This document shows, piece after piece, positions 1 through 12,354 of a stretch of DNA of 64,000 nucleotides. Each line of letters opens with the position of its first letter. Position 1 is the stretch's first letter. Origin of the DNA: Ciborinia camelliae (Eukaryota; Ascomycota; Leotiomycetes; Helotiales; Sclerotiniaceae); the NCBI GenBank assembly GCA_025890175.1, contig JANPYM010000005.1:2256166-2320165 (forward strand), in the 5' to 3' direction. The notes under the pieces are model-generated. The model worked only from the letters and a program-made list of their open reading frames with translations. It had not been told where the DNA came from and did no database searches. Position numbers and translations under genes: made by a program.

Positions 1-40
1 AGAACAGAAGCGAAAAGTGGTGAAACGAGATATACTGTTA

Positions 41-1293
41 TCATGGTGGCGCTCGACCGACGTTGGAGTTTGCGTTCGATGAGGATGCGCCTCCGCCAGA
101 GGCTGCGGACGCTTCAAGATTTTCTTGGATATTTTGGCAGCTCAGGAGGACTGCAATTTTTGTTAGATAAACAAGCGATTGTTACGGCTCTGCTGTTCTA
201 AACTTACTGTCCATGATTTCTGCCTCTCCAACACCATATTGATAATCCACCAAGCCATATTTCTCAACCGAATCGCACAAACGTGTTAAGTTGGCCCCCA
301 TTTTACCAATAAATTCCAAGGACATGAGTGTTTGCGGTGGCTGTAGGTGCTGCCCTGATTCGAGAAAATCCTGCTGTCTAGTGAAAATGCCTAACCACGC
401 CGCATTAAATTCGTTCCATAGTCGAACTCGATCGGCATGGAGGGCAACTTCGTCTATAGTAAGGCCTTCATCAGAAACTATTAGTGGATGAAGTTGAACA
501 GAGGAAATATTAATTTACCTAACTCTGCTACGTGTCCGAGTAGCCACTCAGAAACTTCAAGTAAGGACGAACTTGCTTCTGCAAGGCGAAGATCAATAAT
601 GTTCTTAAAGATCTGCTTTAGAGCAGTCTGGTAAGTCAAGTAAGCTTCTTCCATCCCTCCCGGTCCTTGCGCCTGCAGATTCCCCGTATCCATAATATCG
701 GACGTTGCCGGTGCTTGGGTCATTCCGCCTAACCCTACGTTTGCAGAATATGCTGGTTGAATCAAAGTAGCGCGATCCACTGGGCTTTGTTGATGATGAT
801 AAGGCGTGGATGAGTTTGACGAAGCGTAATTTTGGGTTCCTGGAGTATTGGAAGGATCGTTTGGGAGGTAGGGGGCAGGCACATCTGGCAACATCTGCAT
901 TGCTGCAGGTTGCCGTGCCTGAAATTGCGAATTATCATAACCGTTGTTTTGTGGATTTTGTTGTGTGACATTGTTGTACATCATCCCGGCATTATAATCA
1001 GAGAAGTTTGCTTGTTGCCTTTGATCTGGAGGGAAATTGGGCTGGTATTGCAAAGTATTTTGTGGAATTCCTGTGGCGAAAGGCGGAGTTGAGTCTGGAT
1101 AGTATCCAGTATTATATGGCGGGACGGTTCCAACTCCGCGATTCATTGATGGCGATGCTGTCGCTGAAGACCGGTATCTATCCGACATGGTGTTTGGGAT
1201 TCCACGGCCTTGGCTCTGGTCTGATGCATATCTGGGATCCTGGACAGGGTATGGCGGCTCATTCTGCCTTCTTCGACGGTTATTGTCGTCCAT
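41..1293 (-). CDS. conserved fungal protein of unknown function, 3 exons
   Basis: Exons (minus strand): 519-1293, 208-477, 41-150. The introns are 41 nt (478-518) and 57 nt (151-207), both GT-AG, and phases join cleanly to a 384-residue protein ending at the TGA at 41-43. The first ~210 residues are low-complexity and rich in N, Q, P, S and Y, with an RRRR patch near the start. The conserved part is the last ~160 residues: a helical stretch (EEAYLTYQTALKQIF ... LLEVSEWLLGHVAELG) that continues across intron 1 into a segment containing RLWNEFNAAWL and EKYGLVDYQYGVGEAEI. I recall this C-terminal pattern in uncharacterised filamentous-fungal proteins but know no function. ATG at 1293 is preferred because homologues, as I remember them, begin MDDN; an in-frame ATG lies 4 codons upstream at 1305. 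The family assignment is from memory; the gene structure is read from the sequence. Confidence 0.8.
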
Positions 1294-2040
1294 TTTCCTC
1301 CCCAATTCCGAATTATGCAGGCTACTTCCCCCAACTGATCCAATTGATGCGCCGCCAACAAAGAATGCGACCTCGAGTACAAGAAGGTCAGCTTGCTAAT
1401 TCGATACTGGTGGAGGTTTCAATGGGTTCTTCTCGCTGCAATTTGACGCGCTGTATATTCTTATTTCTCGATACTAAACTGCGCTCTCTTTATGGTCCTG
1501 TCAACGATATCCATCAAGCCAAAAGGGAAAGGGGGGTTTAGTTACCTGAACACCTTGAAAGATGGCGGCTTTGGTGAGAAAATTTGAGATTTTATTTTGC
1601 CTCGAAGCCGAGCAAACCTTATGTTGTTTTATGAATCTTTTCGTTGGGATCAAGAAAAAAAAAAGGTGTTGGCTGGGACAAGATATAGGAAACGACAACC
1701 TTGACAACGACTTGACTCTAGCACTTGGTCGACAGTAAGGTGGAATTGGCCTTGAATGACAGAGTGCTAGATTTTGATCAATGGCAGTACAGATCAATAT
1801 CAATGATTGTACAGTTTCCGTCAAGACTCAAGAGAACAGAAATGTTGCGAATAATAAAGTTCACCGATTGAGTTTCTTTCTTTCAGTGTTCTATTGTCAA
1901 GACCTCGTCGCTAACTTCTGGGACTATCCTTGACTTCTCATACAAGCAAGTCCCCTGTGAAATCTACCTTAGTAGTTTTTAGGGAAAATATCACTAGGGG
2001 TCTCAAGAATAATAATATCTGGATAATAATGCGTGCGCCG

Positions 2041-2130
2041 TACTTATGAGATGAGATGAGTGAGATGAGTGAGTTGAGTGAAGTGAGTGAAGTGAGTGAG
2101 GTGAAGTCTGTGAGTCTGTGAGGCCGTGAA
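2041..2130. repeat. degenerate GAGTGA/GAGATGA short tandem repeat
   Basis: The stretch is built from GAGATGA, GAGTGA and GAAGTGA variants followed by GTGAGTCT repeats. It is an imperfect microsatellite with no coding sense. Confidence 0.75.
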
Positions 2131-3137
2131 TGTGTGAGTCTGCGATGACAAGTTACAATGTTGACTGTTGACTGTTGACTATTTCCTTTGGGTTTGGGTT
2201 TGATCCTGGGTCTTTGATCTTTGGTCTTGGGCCGTAAATTTGGAATTGGACTTGGATTTGGTTTTTGAAATTTGGATTTGGCTGATCTACCGTGTGCCGT
2301 GTACCGTGTGTGTAACACCTATGGAGGTGGCTTCGACTTTATTCTGACGTTGCGAATTTGTTGTAGGGGGCCAACCAGACCAGGTTCATGGATTTGATGT
2401 AGATAATCAAGTAGATAATCAAGATAATCAAGATGTGTGCAACAACCTCAATTTCAAGAATTCACTTCCGAGTTTCTAGAAGTTGCTCCGGAAGGAGTAT
2501 ATCATGTATTGATCGTGATTGACGATATTGATAATATCTTCAAATCTGAAGATGTGTCGGCGCGAATTCAAAATCAGGATTTGAAAATAGGGTAAACCAA
2601 CAAGTGGCCTTATTACCTTCTTTCCTTTTTCTTCTTTCTTCTTTCTTCTCTGAGAAGGTTTAGAGATAGTCAAGGTAAGGGTAAAGGTTGATTTAGTCTG
2701 TAGATGGTTTCGTCTCCAAGAGAGGAAAGCAAGAGGGGATATTTTCAACGATTTTGCATGAATTGATAGCTTAGCTCGTTAGGAGATCAATGATCATGCC
2801 TTTTAACCTGACTTTATTTGCTTTTCCGTATTTTCGGAGAATTTTCCGAGTTTCCCGAGTTTTCGTATAGTGTAGTGAAGTCAAGATAAAGTTATGGAGA
2901 TGGAGATAGAAGTCTTGTCACTATCGTCTCATTCTTTTGGAGAGTTTTGAGTGGAACTCCCGGGTACTTTCCTCTCTCAAATCTTTATCAAACTTCAAAG
3001 TCTGTCTGAGCTGAGCCCACCTTGACTGTCCAATGGTTGTATCTTGGATGGTTTTTTTGGTCTAAGATAGAAGGACGTGCGGTATTGTTTGCAAGATGAT
3101 GGTGCAATGGCGAGGTAGAGTAGTGGGAGTGGTCAAA

Positions 3138-3215
3138 GATGTAGATGTAGATGTACCGGTAGATGTAGATCGATGTAGATGTAGACGTAGACGTAGATGT
3201 AGACGTAGTGTGTGT
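3138..3215. repeat. GTAGAT/GTAGAC hexamer repeat
   Basis: Repeated GTAGAT and GTAGAC units run through this stretch, interrupted once by ACCGGTAGAT and once by CGATGTAGAT. Confidence 0.8.
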
Positions 3216-3587
3216 GGTGAAGGCTAATTTGTCCTGTCGGATCTACCCTTTTTTAAAAGCGGTAGGTAAGGTACGGTACGATACGACACGATACGATAGC
3301 GGTAAGTGTGGTTGAGTTGTGGTAAGTGTGCAAAAATGGGAAAGCTTGAGCGACGCTTAGAATAAGTCAAAACAAGTCAACACGTTCTTTGAAGATCCTC
3401 GCCAAGGCACGGAACTTTTGAATAAAGTGTGTGTTGGAACTTTGCTATAAAAGTACTAATAGCACCACCTGGCACTAACAGTAGCGAGTAAGGTGGACGA
3501 GGGAGGATACGATACGATACTACAGTTACAATACAGTAAGCTTTGGATCACCCAACTGTTTCTCTACCTACTACTCTACTATCTTTG

Positions 3588-3668
3588 TAAGTGGGTAGGT
3601 AGGTGGGTAGGTAGGTAGGTAGGTAAGTAGGTAAGTAGGTTGGTAGGTTGGTAGGTTGGTAGGTATTT
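3588..3668. repeat. GTAG tetranucleotide array
   Basis: About 20 GTAG/GTGG/GTAA/GTTG-type tetramers lie in tandem; the later part shifts to an 8-bp GTAGGTTG period. Shorter relatives of this motif recur elsewhere in the window (for example near 13030 and 16560). Confidence 0.85.
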
Positions 3669-6600
3669 ATTTATTCATTCCTCTTCATTCCCATTCATTC
3701 CATCAGAGCGAATGACCTAGACGGATGGATGGGTGATGAATCATGGATGGATGATGGACGATGGATTAGATAGATATGAAAAGAAGGGTTATACTGACAA
3801 GTCTGACACTTTGGTATGACTCTGCGACTCAAAAAGTACTTTCAAATTTGGGGTCCGCGTGCGTTTATTCTGAATTTTTTTTGACTCTACTTAAATAACT
3901 TAACTGATTTAAGTATGTCGACAATTATTGGAAGTGCCGGTAACCAATCATTCGAGCTGGAATGCTCCGAGTTATTGCCTCACACCAGCCACTTTTCAAA
4001 GTCAGACTACTGTCAGGTACGGTGCCTTGGGTGCGTTGGAGGTACCAGAAAGAAAGAGCTGCAGAGTTGACTACCGTCCGGATAAAATGAACTACAGTGG
4101 TAGTGTTCGAATTCTGAAAAAATCTTGTTCTGTCTTGTTGCTCCGAATTTAAACGTACTCGGTGGCTGGCTGGGAAAGCGGAGACTTGGGACTAGAACAA
4201 GCGCAATCACTCGTTAAAGCCAATGAGATGATGGATCTCGTTAATGCTTTTCGAGACCGTCGAATGTGTAAAGATTGAAGAATATGGTGGAGATAGACTT
4301 GATCACGGTCCATGCAATCTATGTAATAATGGTGTCGATTCAACCAAGTGGGATGAGATCATGAGGGTAAGAAAAAAAATGGTGATGATGTATGTAAAAT
4401 AAAGTGTGGGGAGAGGATGTATTTTCCGGTAGGGACTTCGCTGCTAATATGTATATGTTGCAGTCATGCAATCTGATATGCAGAAGATTAAAAAAGGTTC
4501 AGTCGGCTCTCTTTCAAATCTGGAACTTAAAATCATCATACTTATCAATAATATCAATTTCCTTTTCTTTCTTCAAGGCAACGGATACGGTAGGTGGTGA
4601 TCTAGATGGAACATTGACTATGGGCAAACCTTTTGGGCTTCAGGTACCGGGGGTTTTGGTCGATCAGGCGCAGCGCTAGGGACATGAGATCGCCGGGTGA
4701 GGCGACGATGCAATGCCAAGCTAGGATGCTAGTTGTGATAGATGCTCATGGATTAGAAAATCGAAGCATGACGAGAGATTCATCAGATGGGTAGGTGTGG
4801 AACAGCCTCAGATACCGAGAAGAATATTGGAGAAGGGGTTGACAGGGTTTCAAGGCATGAATTGTGATTATTGGGGGAGAAGGATAGTAAGATAAGTTGA
4901 AGCCTAGAAAAAAGTGATGGTGACTACCTAGATGGATATTTTAAGGACAGCTGTAACATTTTCGATATCGATGAGTAGAGAGGTTTGGTAAAAAGGAAAT
5001 TATAGCCCATTCCAGGTGGTTTAAGTCTGAGTAGTTCACGGGGTAAGAAGAGGGGGTTTGATGGGGTCCAAAGACAGCGTTGTATTGAAAAGAAAAGGCC
5101 GAAACAAGTAAATACAGGGGAAACCGGATGGTTGGAAATATATATATGCCGCCTTCCCAGAGTCGTGGTTCACTGGGGTTCAAATCGGATGGAAGGAAGG
5201 AAGGAATGGAAGGCTGAAAAAGAAAGTATTTTCCGAGATCCCCGAATTGATTGGATAATCATTCTTTTTCTTCTTCTTTTTCTTTCCCCGAACTTCAGAA
5301 ACATCAATATATAGAAAGTAGTAGTGGTATGTATGACTGTATCAGAATCTTGGAAGCGCAGTTCGCAAGAATCGACCGAGTATGGAAAGTATCATGAATG
5401 AGAGTCTCAATCTAGAAGGTCGAAATCAGTCTCTATCAGAACTTGAACGCGCAATGTACAAAGTATATACATCGGCTCGTAAAATCATATGCGGAAAAGC
5501 TTTGCGATTGATCCCTGATGCCATGAGTTTGTCAAAAATAGTAAACTTCCAATTCCACAATATTCTGCAGGTGTACGACATCTTCATGGGCGCTGACTGG
5601 TGCTTTCTGTGTTTTTGATGCCGGCAATAATAATAATATAATGATGAGTAGGTAATCTCGATACGCTTGTGCCGAGTTTCGTCTAAAGCTAGATTTGGGG
5701 GGAGGGACAATTTATCATATTATGAAGCACCAATATGCTAAGTACCAAGCAAGTAGTAGAGACATTTTGCAACTAAATCATCATCAATGACCATTTGAGC
5801 CATTCTAGTCGGTCAGATTTGGATGATATACAATTTTAGGCCTTTCTGGATAGGTACCTTTAGACGGCCATTGGAGAAAAACACTCTTCAACTCTTCGAC
5901 TCCTCAACCAACTCCTCAACCCTTCAAGAATCAATAATAAGCCAATTCAAATTTAACGATCAAATAGTCTGTCTGTTTTTGAAGTACTGTACACACGCGC
6001 GGTACAGTTACAATACAGACTACAGTAGTATATACTGGAATTATAATACTGTGTAAGCGTCTCTCTCTTTCGGGTTCTTTTCACCAGCTTCACAGAAACT
6101 ATTCTGTTAACAGCGATTTTCCCTGAAACATTGTCGCAAGGGTATCTCGGGCGGAATACTAATTCTGCCCAAACACATCACACATTACATATCTCACACC
6201 TCACTCTTTTTCCGGTGCTTCCTCCCGAGTCGTTCCTAAGGAGAAAAGATTAAATCCATGTACCTGGTCCGGTCGTCAATTTGTCATTTGAGCCATGACT
6301 GGCATGCACGATGAGTGTCATGAGTGCCATGAGTGTTATGACTGCCAGTCTGCCATGTCACACCTCCTCGCCAAAGAAAAATAAATAAAGAAAGCAAGTA
6401 AATAGCTAATAATAACAATAATAATTATCCAAATTATCCAAAAAATCGAATAAAAATAATGTGGCTCAAAATCCCCCTGTTACTTTTTAACCTTAATAAA
6501 ACCCCTTTCAACTTCAGCTAGATCGGGTATTCATTATAATCCATCTACCGTAGATACGTACCTACCTCAGACCTCTACCTTCGTACAGTCATAAGTACAG

Positions 6601-6915
6601 TACATCCAATTGAATCACCGGATTACTATATGACTACATGACTATATCGCATCAAAGATCATCTCTAACCAATCTTATCGTCATGCAATCACAATGCAAT
6701 CACAATGCAATCACAATATATAAGATCTTGCTTCCAATAATATATAATATATAATACATAATACATGATATATCATTCGATTATATAAGGTTTAGGTTAC
6801 CTAATAATGTTACATGTATGATGTTACGGAATACGGACCGTAGGTATGTAATGACTTTTAGTAAGATGTGAAAAAAGATGCCAAGAGCACCGGGCAATCA
6901 TGCCAGGACTGCAGT

Positions 6916-6967
6916 CTCCAGCTGTACCTCAGACTTCAGTAGTATTATTATTATTGTACAGCTGGAG
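6916..6967. other. perfect 12-bp inverted repeat (hairpin)
   Basis: CTCCAGCTGTAC at 6916-6927 is matched exactly by its reverse complement at 6956-6967, with a 28-nt AT-rich spacer containing an ATT repeat. No T-tract or gene end adjoins it, so a terminator role is not supported. Confidence 0.7.
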
Positions 6968-7677
6968 TGTAGGCTGTAGCTGCAAAACATATCCCAGCCC
7001 AGTTAATAATATAAAAGTTTCCAAGGAGATCTACACAGGCCCTCTCTCATGATGTCTTCATCAAAGAAGGCTGAGTAGTAGATGATCCATAAATATTCCC
7101 TATTTCAATATTAATGATAATAATAATAATAATAATGAAAAAAAATTGTATTTTTTTATCCATGGCTCTCCTCTCTCTCTCTTTCTTTCTCTCTCCCCCC
7201 CTTCTCCTTTTCTCTCTGTTCTTCTCGGCTTCTTCGCTCAATTCTTCCATAAAAGGGGGTCGGTCTTATTTGCTTCACCTCATACAATAACTAATACAAT
7301 AATACAATATAATCAATTACCCACCTGGTCAAATTGAAAAGTCTTACCATCCACCCGCCAATCTCATTCTTTCCCAATGAGCCACAATCCCACCATAGCC
7401 AGCATTATTATGATTTCAATCACCATATCAATCTCTGTATTACCTATTACCTATTGCACGTCCCCAGATCTGCTCAAAGCTTTATCTGAGACTCCATGGA
7501 CCAGGACCAGGACCATGACCATGACCATGACCATAACCATGAAATGATGACTCCCGTCCCATAACCTAATACCTAACTTATAAGATTCCAACCCTTTCTT
7601 TTACTCTTGCTTTGCTTCAAACATTCAGCTAGTCCACCAATAAGCCACCACAAATGCTGCTCGACCATTCAGGAATC

Positions 7678-7736
7678 AGGAATCAGGACAGGACAGGACA
7701 GGACAGTAACAGGACAGGACAGTAACAGGACAGGAC
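7678..7736. repeat. GGACA pentamer array
   Basis: Tandem GGACA units, broken twice by GTAACA, run from about 7685 to 7735. Confidence 0.8.
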
Positions 7737-10700
7737 CGGTATCTTCCTTTCATGATCCATCCAATCCACCACTTGGAGATATTGATACTATTTCATATTA
7801 TTATTCTTTATTATTTCGCACACAAGTGAAGAGATTTGCCAAGCTAGAACGCAAGCAGCCAATTCAGATATCCATGGATGTCATCAAAAGCAGGGATCAA
7901 CGCCATCGTGTCCTATTCTTGTGGGATGTCTACTGCGCAAAGTTGCGAGCAATCCCAGATAATTATTTCTGCATGAATATACAAGAAAATTCAAATTATG
8001 CGGTGGAGTGATTCAACTTTCAGAACAGAAAGCTTTCAAATCACAGTCTCAAGGGGTTCGCAAGTTCATCCTGAATAATGGATACATTCGTTCTCCCTCT
8101 ACCTGGATCGACAATTGAAACATGGAAAGAGCTCTATCTACCCGCCTCATGTTTTTTTTTCTCGTAAGGCTGGCCCGGTTGATCGCCCACGAGGCCGCCA
8201 TTCCAACCGTCTTCACGTTTTTCCAGGCGGCAAGTTCTTCAACTCTAGGGAGCCCTGATGAAGTTCTTCTAGGAAATTCCTTGAGCTCCCACGTGCATTG
8301 AGGATTTGCAATGACAGTAAGGCTTTCGCTTGAACATTAAACTGTCAGACCGTTATGTCCGCCTTATGATTAGCATAAATTTGTATCTCTCATGCTTGGA
8401 TGTGCCAATTTTGTACATCTCTCACAGGGTATACTAGGTTTCATTTCTCATAGAGCTTTCCTTTGGAAATGCCAGAGAGTATGCATGTTCGTAAGCATTA
8501 CCCAATATGTCGACATATAAACAATATCGAGAATACGGAGTCATGTTCAGCAGCTATCATCAAACAAACGCAACTGATGCAATTGATGCAGTTCTCCTGT
8601 ACGCACCCTTGGGCCTTGATCCAGTCTGGACTCACTCTGAATATTAGCCGGAACATATGGTTTTCGACTTCTTTCAATTCCGAGACAACCACAGTGCACA
8701 CCCTTACCAAGATCTCAAAGTTTTGAAAATATGGAAGCGAAACAGAGGCTGTATGCACAGACCACTATTGGACTACGATGCGATCCTCTCTTCCTTCAGG
8801 GTCCTCTTAGAATACCTACACTGAGAACTCTAAATTTCCCATTGTCATTGGTCAAGCTCTTTTTTTTGGAAGCCTACAACAATCTTGATTTTTACCTGGA
8901 CACTTCAAATTATTTGGCGACGTCGACCCTTCTAAGGTGGTTCAGCATTTTCTCTTTTCATCTTTCGATTTGCCTATTCTGGGGACTCTGTCTTATGGAT
9001 CTTGGCCAAGCACGCACACGCGTACGCACGCACAATAGCACAGCCAAGCTGAATCTGCTGAGAAGAAGGTTTATTATTGCAAAAATGCATTGGTATATCA
9101 ACGCATTTAGACATCACGAGACGATTATACCCCTCTTTCTTAGCAGCGAAACGAACACAGCCCCCACGCATAATGCAGTCTTACAGCCGCACCCCACACA
9201 TACTGCATACATGGAACAACTCACCCAGATTAAGCATTTTTAGAACACACGCTATATTCTATGTAGACATCTCATATTCTTCACTAAATTCTCTCTGACA
9301 CGGTGGTTGGCTCATCATTATATTGATTAATCATGATGGCTGGTGAGTGGGCACGGCGGCACCGAAACCATGTAGCTTCTCATGCGTCAACAGTTCTACC
9401 AGTAGTTCTGGTGAGTAAGTTCATCATGCTAGTCGGACGATGTAGTAAACATAGCTTTCAACTGCATATCAAATGGAAAACCTAACAGCGGTGTGGATGC
9501 TTTAAGCTGACGTCGAAAACTACTGAAGAAACTTTGATATAATGCGAGATTGCAAGGCTAGGTAGCGCGTCATGCGATTCAGTTGAAGTCTACGCAGCGA
9601 CGTGGCTATGAGGCAGATTTTTGTGAGATGTTCTCTTTGTGGACATGTGATAGTACTTTCGCAATATTAGGAAACTTTGAGGTTTGGTGCTTCACTTTTC
9701 AACATGAAGCCTCCAAGCCGACGAAAGATTTGCTACCTATGCTCGATCTTCTGGGGTGCCTTTTATCTTGAGAAACTTCATAATTGTATTGCGTTTGTAC
9801 TTCTCCAGGAGGTGCAACTATTTTTGAGTTGCTATAATTCTTGTACCACAAACCATTCTACCAATGATTGCGATGATTTCAATGATGAGAGCGAGCCCAA
9901 TGCTAATGATTGAAGAGTTCGAGGCCACCACGATACGCGTAGTGCGAGAATCGCCGATTTGATACTGAAGTTGTTCTTAGTTGCTAGTGTAGTCACTCCG
10001 AATATTTCGAACTTCACAACGGTAACCGCGCATGTGTAATGAGTATCTACTCACTCAACCTAAAACAAAGCCTGAACAATGCTACGGCGAGAAATGTACA
10101 AGTATCCTGTCCAGTCATTGCGATGTGTGAGCATCATGACTCCGCCTTTCGAGCTTTGCTTTGTTCTTGTCAGTATTGCGCAGACCGAATGAGGTTGGCA
10201 CAGCGTTTCCAATCCTATGTATCCCATGGTACCCCAACCGTCCATTTATTATATCTACACTGAGTATATCGCACATTTGTTCATTCCCACTTCTCTCCCC
10301 TTCATTTCCACTTGACCATTTTCTTTTTTTGAATTGACTTTCAGATGCTCTAATGATACCTTTCCAATATTCACATCAAATCTGAACATTTCATCTCCAA
10401 GGTCTTCCCAAAACCTTGAACGATAATTCTTTAATACCTAGGAATATCTAATCTGAATGTTTTATCTCCCAAAATGCTCTCAAAACATCAGACGGAAACT
10501 CTATCCTATACATTTCAAAAATGAACATCTCGCCTCCTTACAATGATTCCCCCAAACTTTCAGATCAGTTCTTTCAAATTTCCTTCTCCAATCAAACACT
10601 TAATACTATGTTATCTCATCTTCCTCCCCTATCTTCCCACCGAATATCTTTTGTTAAAAAAGCTTTGTTAAAGGAAGATGTCTCTTGATTTTGGGTTGAG

Positions 10701-12257
10701 CGGTATTGGAAAGTTCAAAGTTTTGACTGAATTTATGACAAAGTTTCAGTATCAACGCTTGCATTTCCACAACCAAAGCCGTTGAAAATCTAATATTGAT
10801 ACTATTATCCGCCCTATCCAATTTCAATTTTTTGTTGAAGTAATTCATTTTATATACTCTATAATAATGAACTCAAATCTTCAGATGTTTACTACTCAAT
10901 TTCGATACTGGAAATGGAATTTATCACCATCCTATCTCCCTGGAAACCCTACGACGATAATTCTGTGTTACCCATATCAATCTCGAATATTTGATACTTA
11001 TTATCTGAAGGTAGGAAAGAATACAATACCTCTTTCCTCTCGCAACCGAGGAAAATCTTCTTCCGTTCATAGGTGATGTACTTACTTACTTTATAATTCT
11101 ATTGATTGATCATGCAAGATTGGAACGGAGTCGAGTGGGATGGATATTCAACACCCTACCTCACGCTCACGTTGAGCTCAAATCCCTACTGTATATACAG
11201 CGCCGTACCATCAATAATCCAGCACACCTCGCGGCTCGTGGATAGCATGATGGGATCCAAAGGGAAGAAGAGTAAATAGGTACTGTTGTCGTTACGTCCA
11301 TTGTTCATTACCTACTGGTTTAGAAGTACTTTTGGGGATTTATCTATCGGTTTGTTTGTATTCCGTATACGGCTATTATTCCGTATGGTAGGAGATGGGT
11401 TTTTATGCCACTGAATGGTTAGATTTATGAGAGAAGGGGGGAGGGGTTGATTGGATCGATTGGATTGGTGGTAGAGGGGATTGATGAGAAAGGGTGAGAG
11501 GGTGAGGGAGTACCATCATAACCTCACTTCCAAGTTCTCCACCCTCTCCCCTCAAGCTACACATCAGATACCATACGAATCAGTAATTGGAACAACCGTT
11601 TCTGTTTGGAAAATCTATATGAAAAAATAAATATTTAAATCCTGCCTCCATTCATTCTCCCCTCCTTCCACCCTCTCACCATTTCACTTCAAGGCCGAAT
11701 CGGTTGCGTAGTTCATACTTAATCTCACGTTTACCTCGTTCCCGCCTACTGGTATGCTTCCAAGGAAATCTTTTGGGGGCGTGTGTTTATTTAGGTATTT
11801 ATCCCCTGCTATAAGTATCCTTCATCTCGGGCTCCTTTAATTTACCTGATATCCATGATTAATCGAGGTTGTTCACTGGTTATTTATTTATATCATATAC
11901 CTGTCTACCTAGGCAGGAACCTCCTAAATATTTTCTCCCAAGATTATAATTTATATAACATTAATAGGTCACCTATACCTACACCTACCCACCCACCAAT
12001 CCAATATGGATGGCCATATCATCACAAATCAATCACAATATGAACTCTCTTCTAGAAATAGAAATAGAAATAGAAATAGAAATCCCATACCAATCCCCAT
12101 CTCCATCCATCCCCTACCCCTTCACTGCCCCACCATATAAAAATCCACCGAAATCCACAAACCCACCCACGCACCCACCAACTCTCCACCCGTCACCCAT
12201 CACAATATAAATTAATATATGAACGCCTTGCATATAACATACGAACAACTATAAAAC

Positions 12258-12329
12258 GCCCGTTTGGCTTAGCGGTAAAGCGCATCACTAGTAATGATGA
12301 GATCCTAGGTTCGATTCCTAGAACGGGCA
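12258..12329 (+). tRNA. tRNA-Thr (anticodon AGT), no intron
   Basis: The 72-nt sequence folds as a complete cloverleaf. The acceptor stem pairs GCCCGTT with AACGGGC, the D arm is GCT-TAGCGGTAA-AGC, the anticodon arm is CATCA-CTAGTAA-TGATG with AGT at positions 34-36, the variable loop is AGATC, and the T arm is CTAGG-TTCGATT-CCTAG. The discriminator base is A. The D arm and T arm carry the internal A-box and B-box promoters of RNA polymerase III genes. Thymine runs follow directly. Anticodon AGT (read as IGT after deamination) decodes threonine ACU/ACC codons. Confidence 0.96.
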
Positions 12330-12338
12330 TATGCTTTC

Positions 12339-12354
12339 TTTTTGGGTTTTTTTT
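12339..12354 (+). terminator. Pol III T-tract terminator of tRNA-Thr
   Basis: Runs of five T (12339-12343) and eight T (12347-12354) begin 10 nt after the tRNA 3' end, as expected for RNA polymerase III termination on the coding strand. Confidence 0.8.

Larger units (their letters stand above)
1306..12257. other. gene-poor intergenic region with microsatellites
   Basis: About 11 kb with no reading frame that I can defend. The longest frames (for example 8731-9243 plus, 1501-1824 minus) are short, of biased composition and match no family I know. The region holds short tandem repeats (listed separately), pyrimidine-rich tracts such as 7160-7225, and several 20-40 bp AT-rich runs. It may contain promoters and long UTRs for the flanking genes or unannotated noncoding transcripts; the sequence alone does not show which. 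Confidence 0.6.

Noticed and set aside
1008..1541. 177-codon plus-strand frame
   Set aside because: It is the antisense shadow of the minus-strand gene at 41-1293.
8731..9243. 170-codon frame in the gene desert
   Set aside because: No family similarity, mixed composition and no intron-exon support; length is possible by chance in 14 kb.
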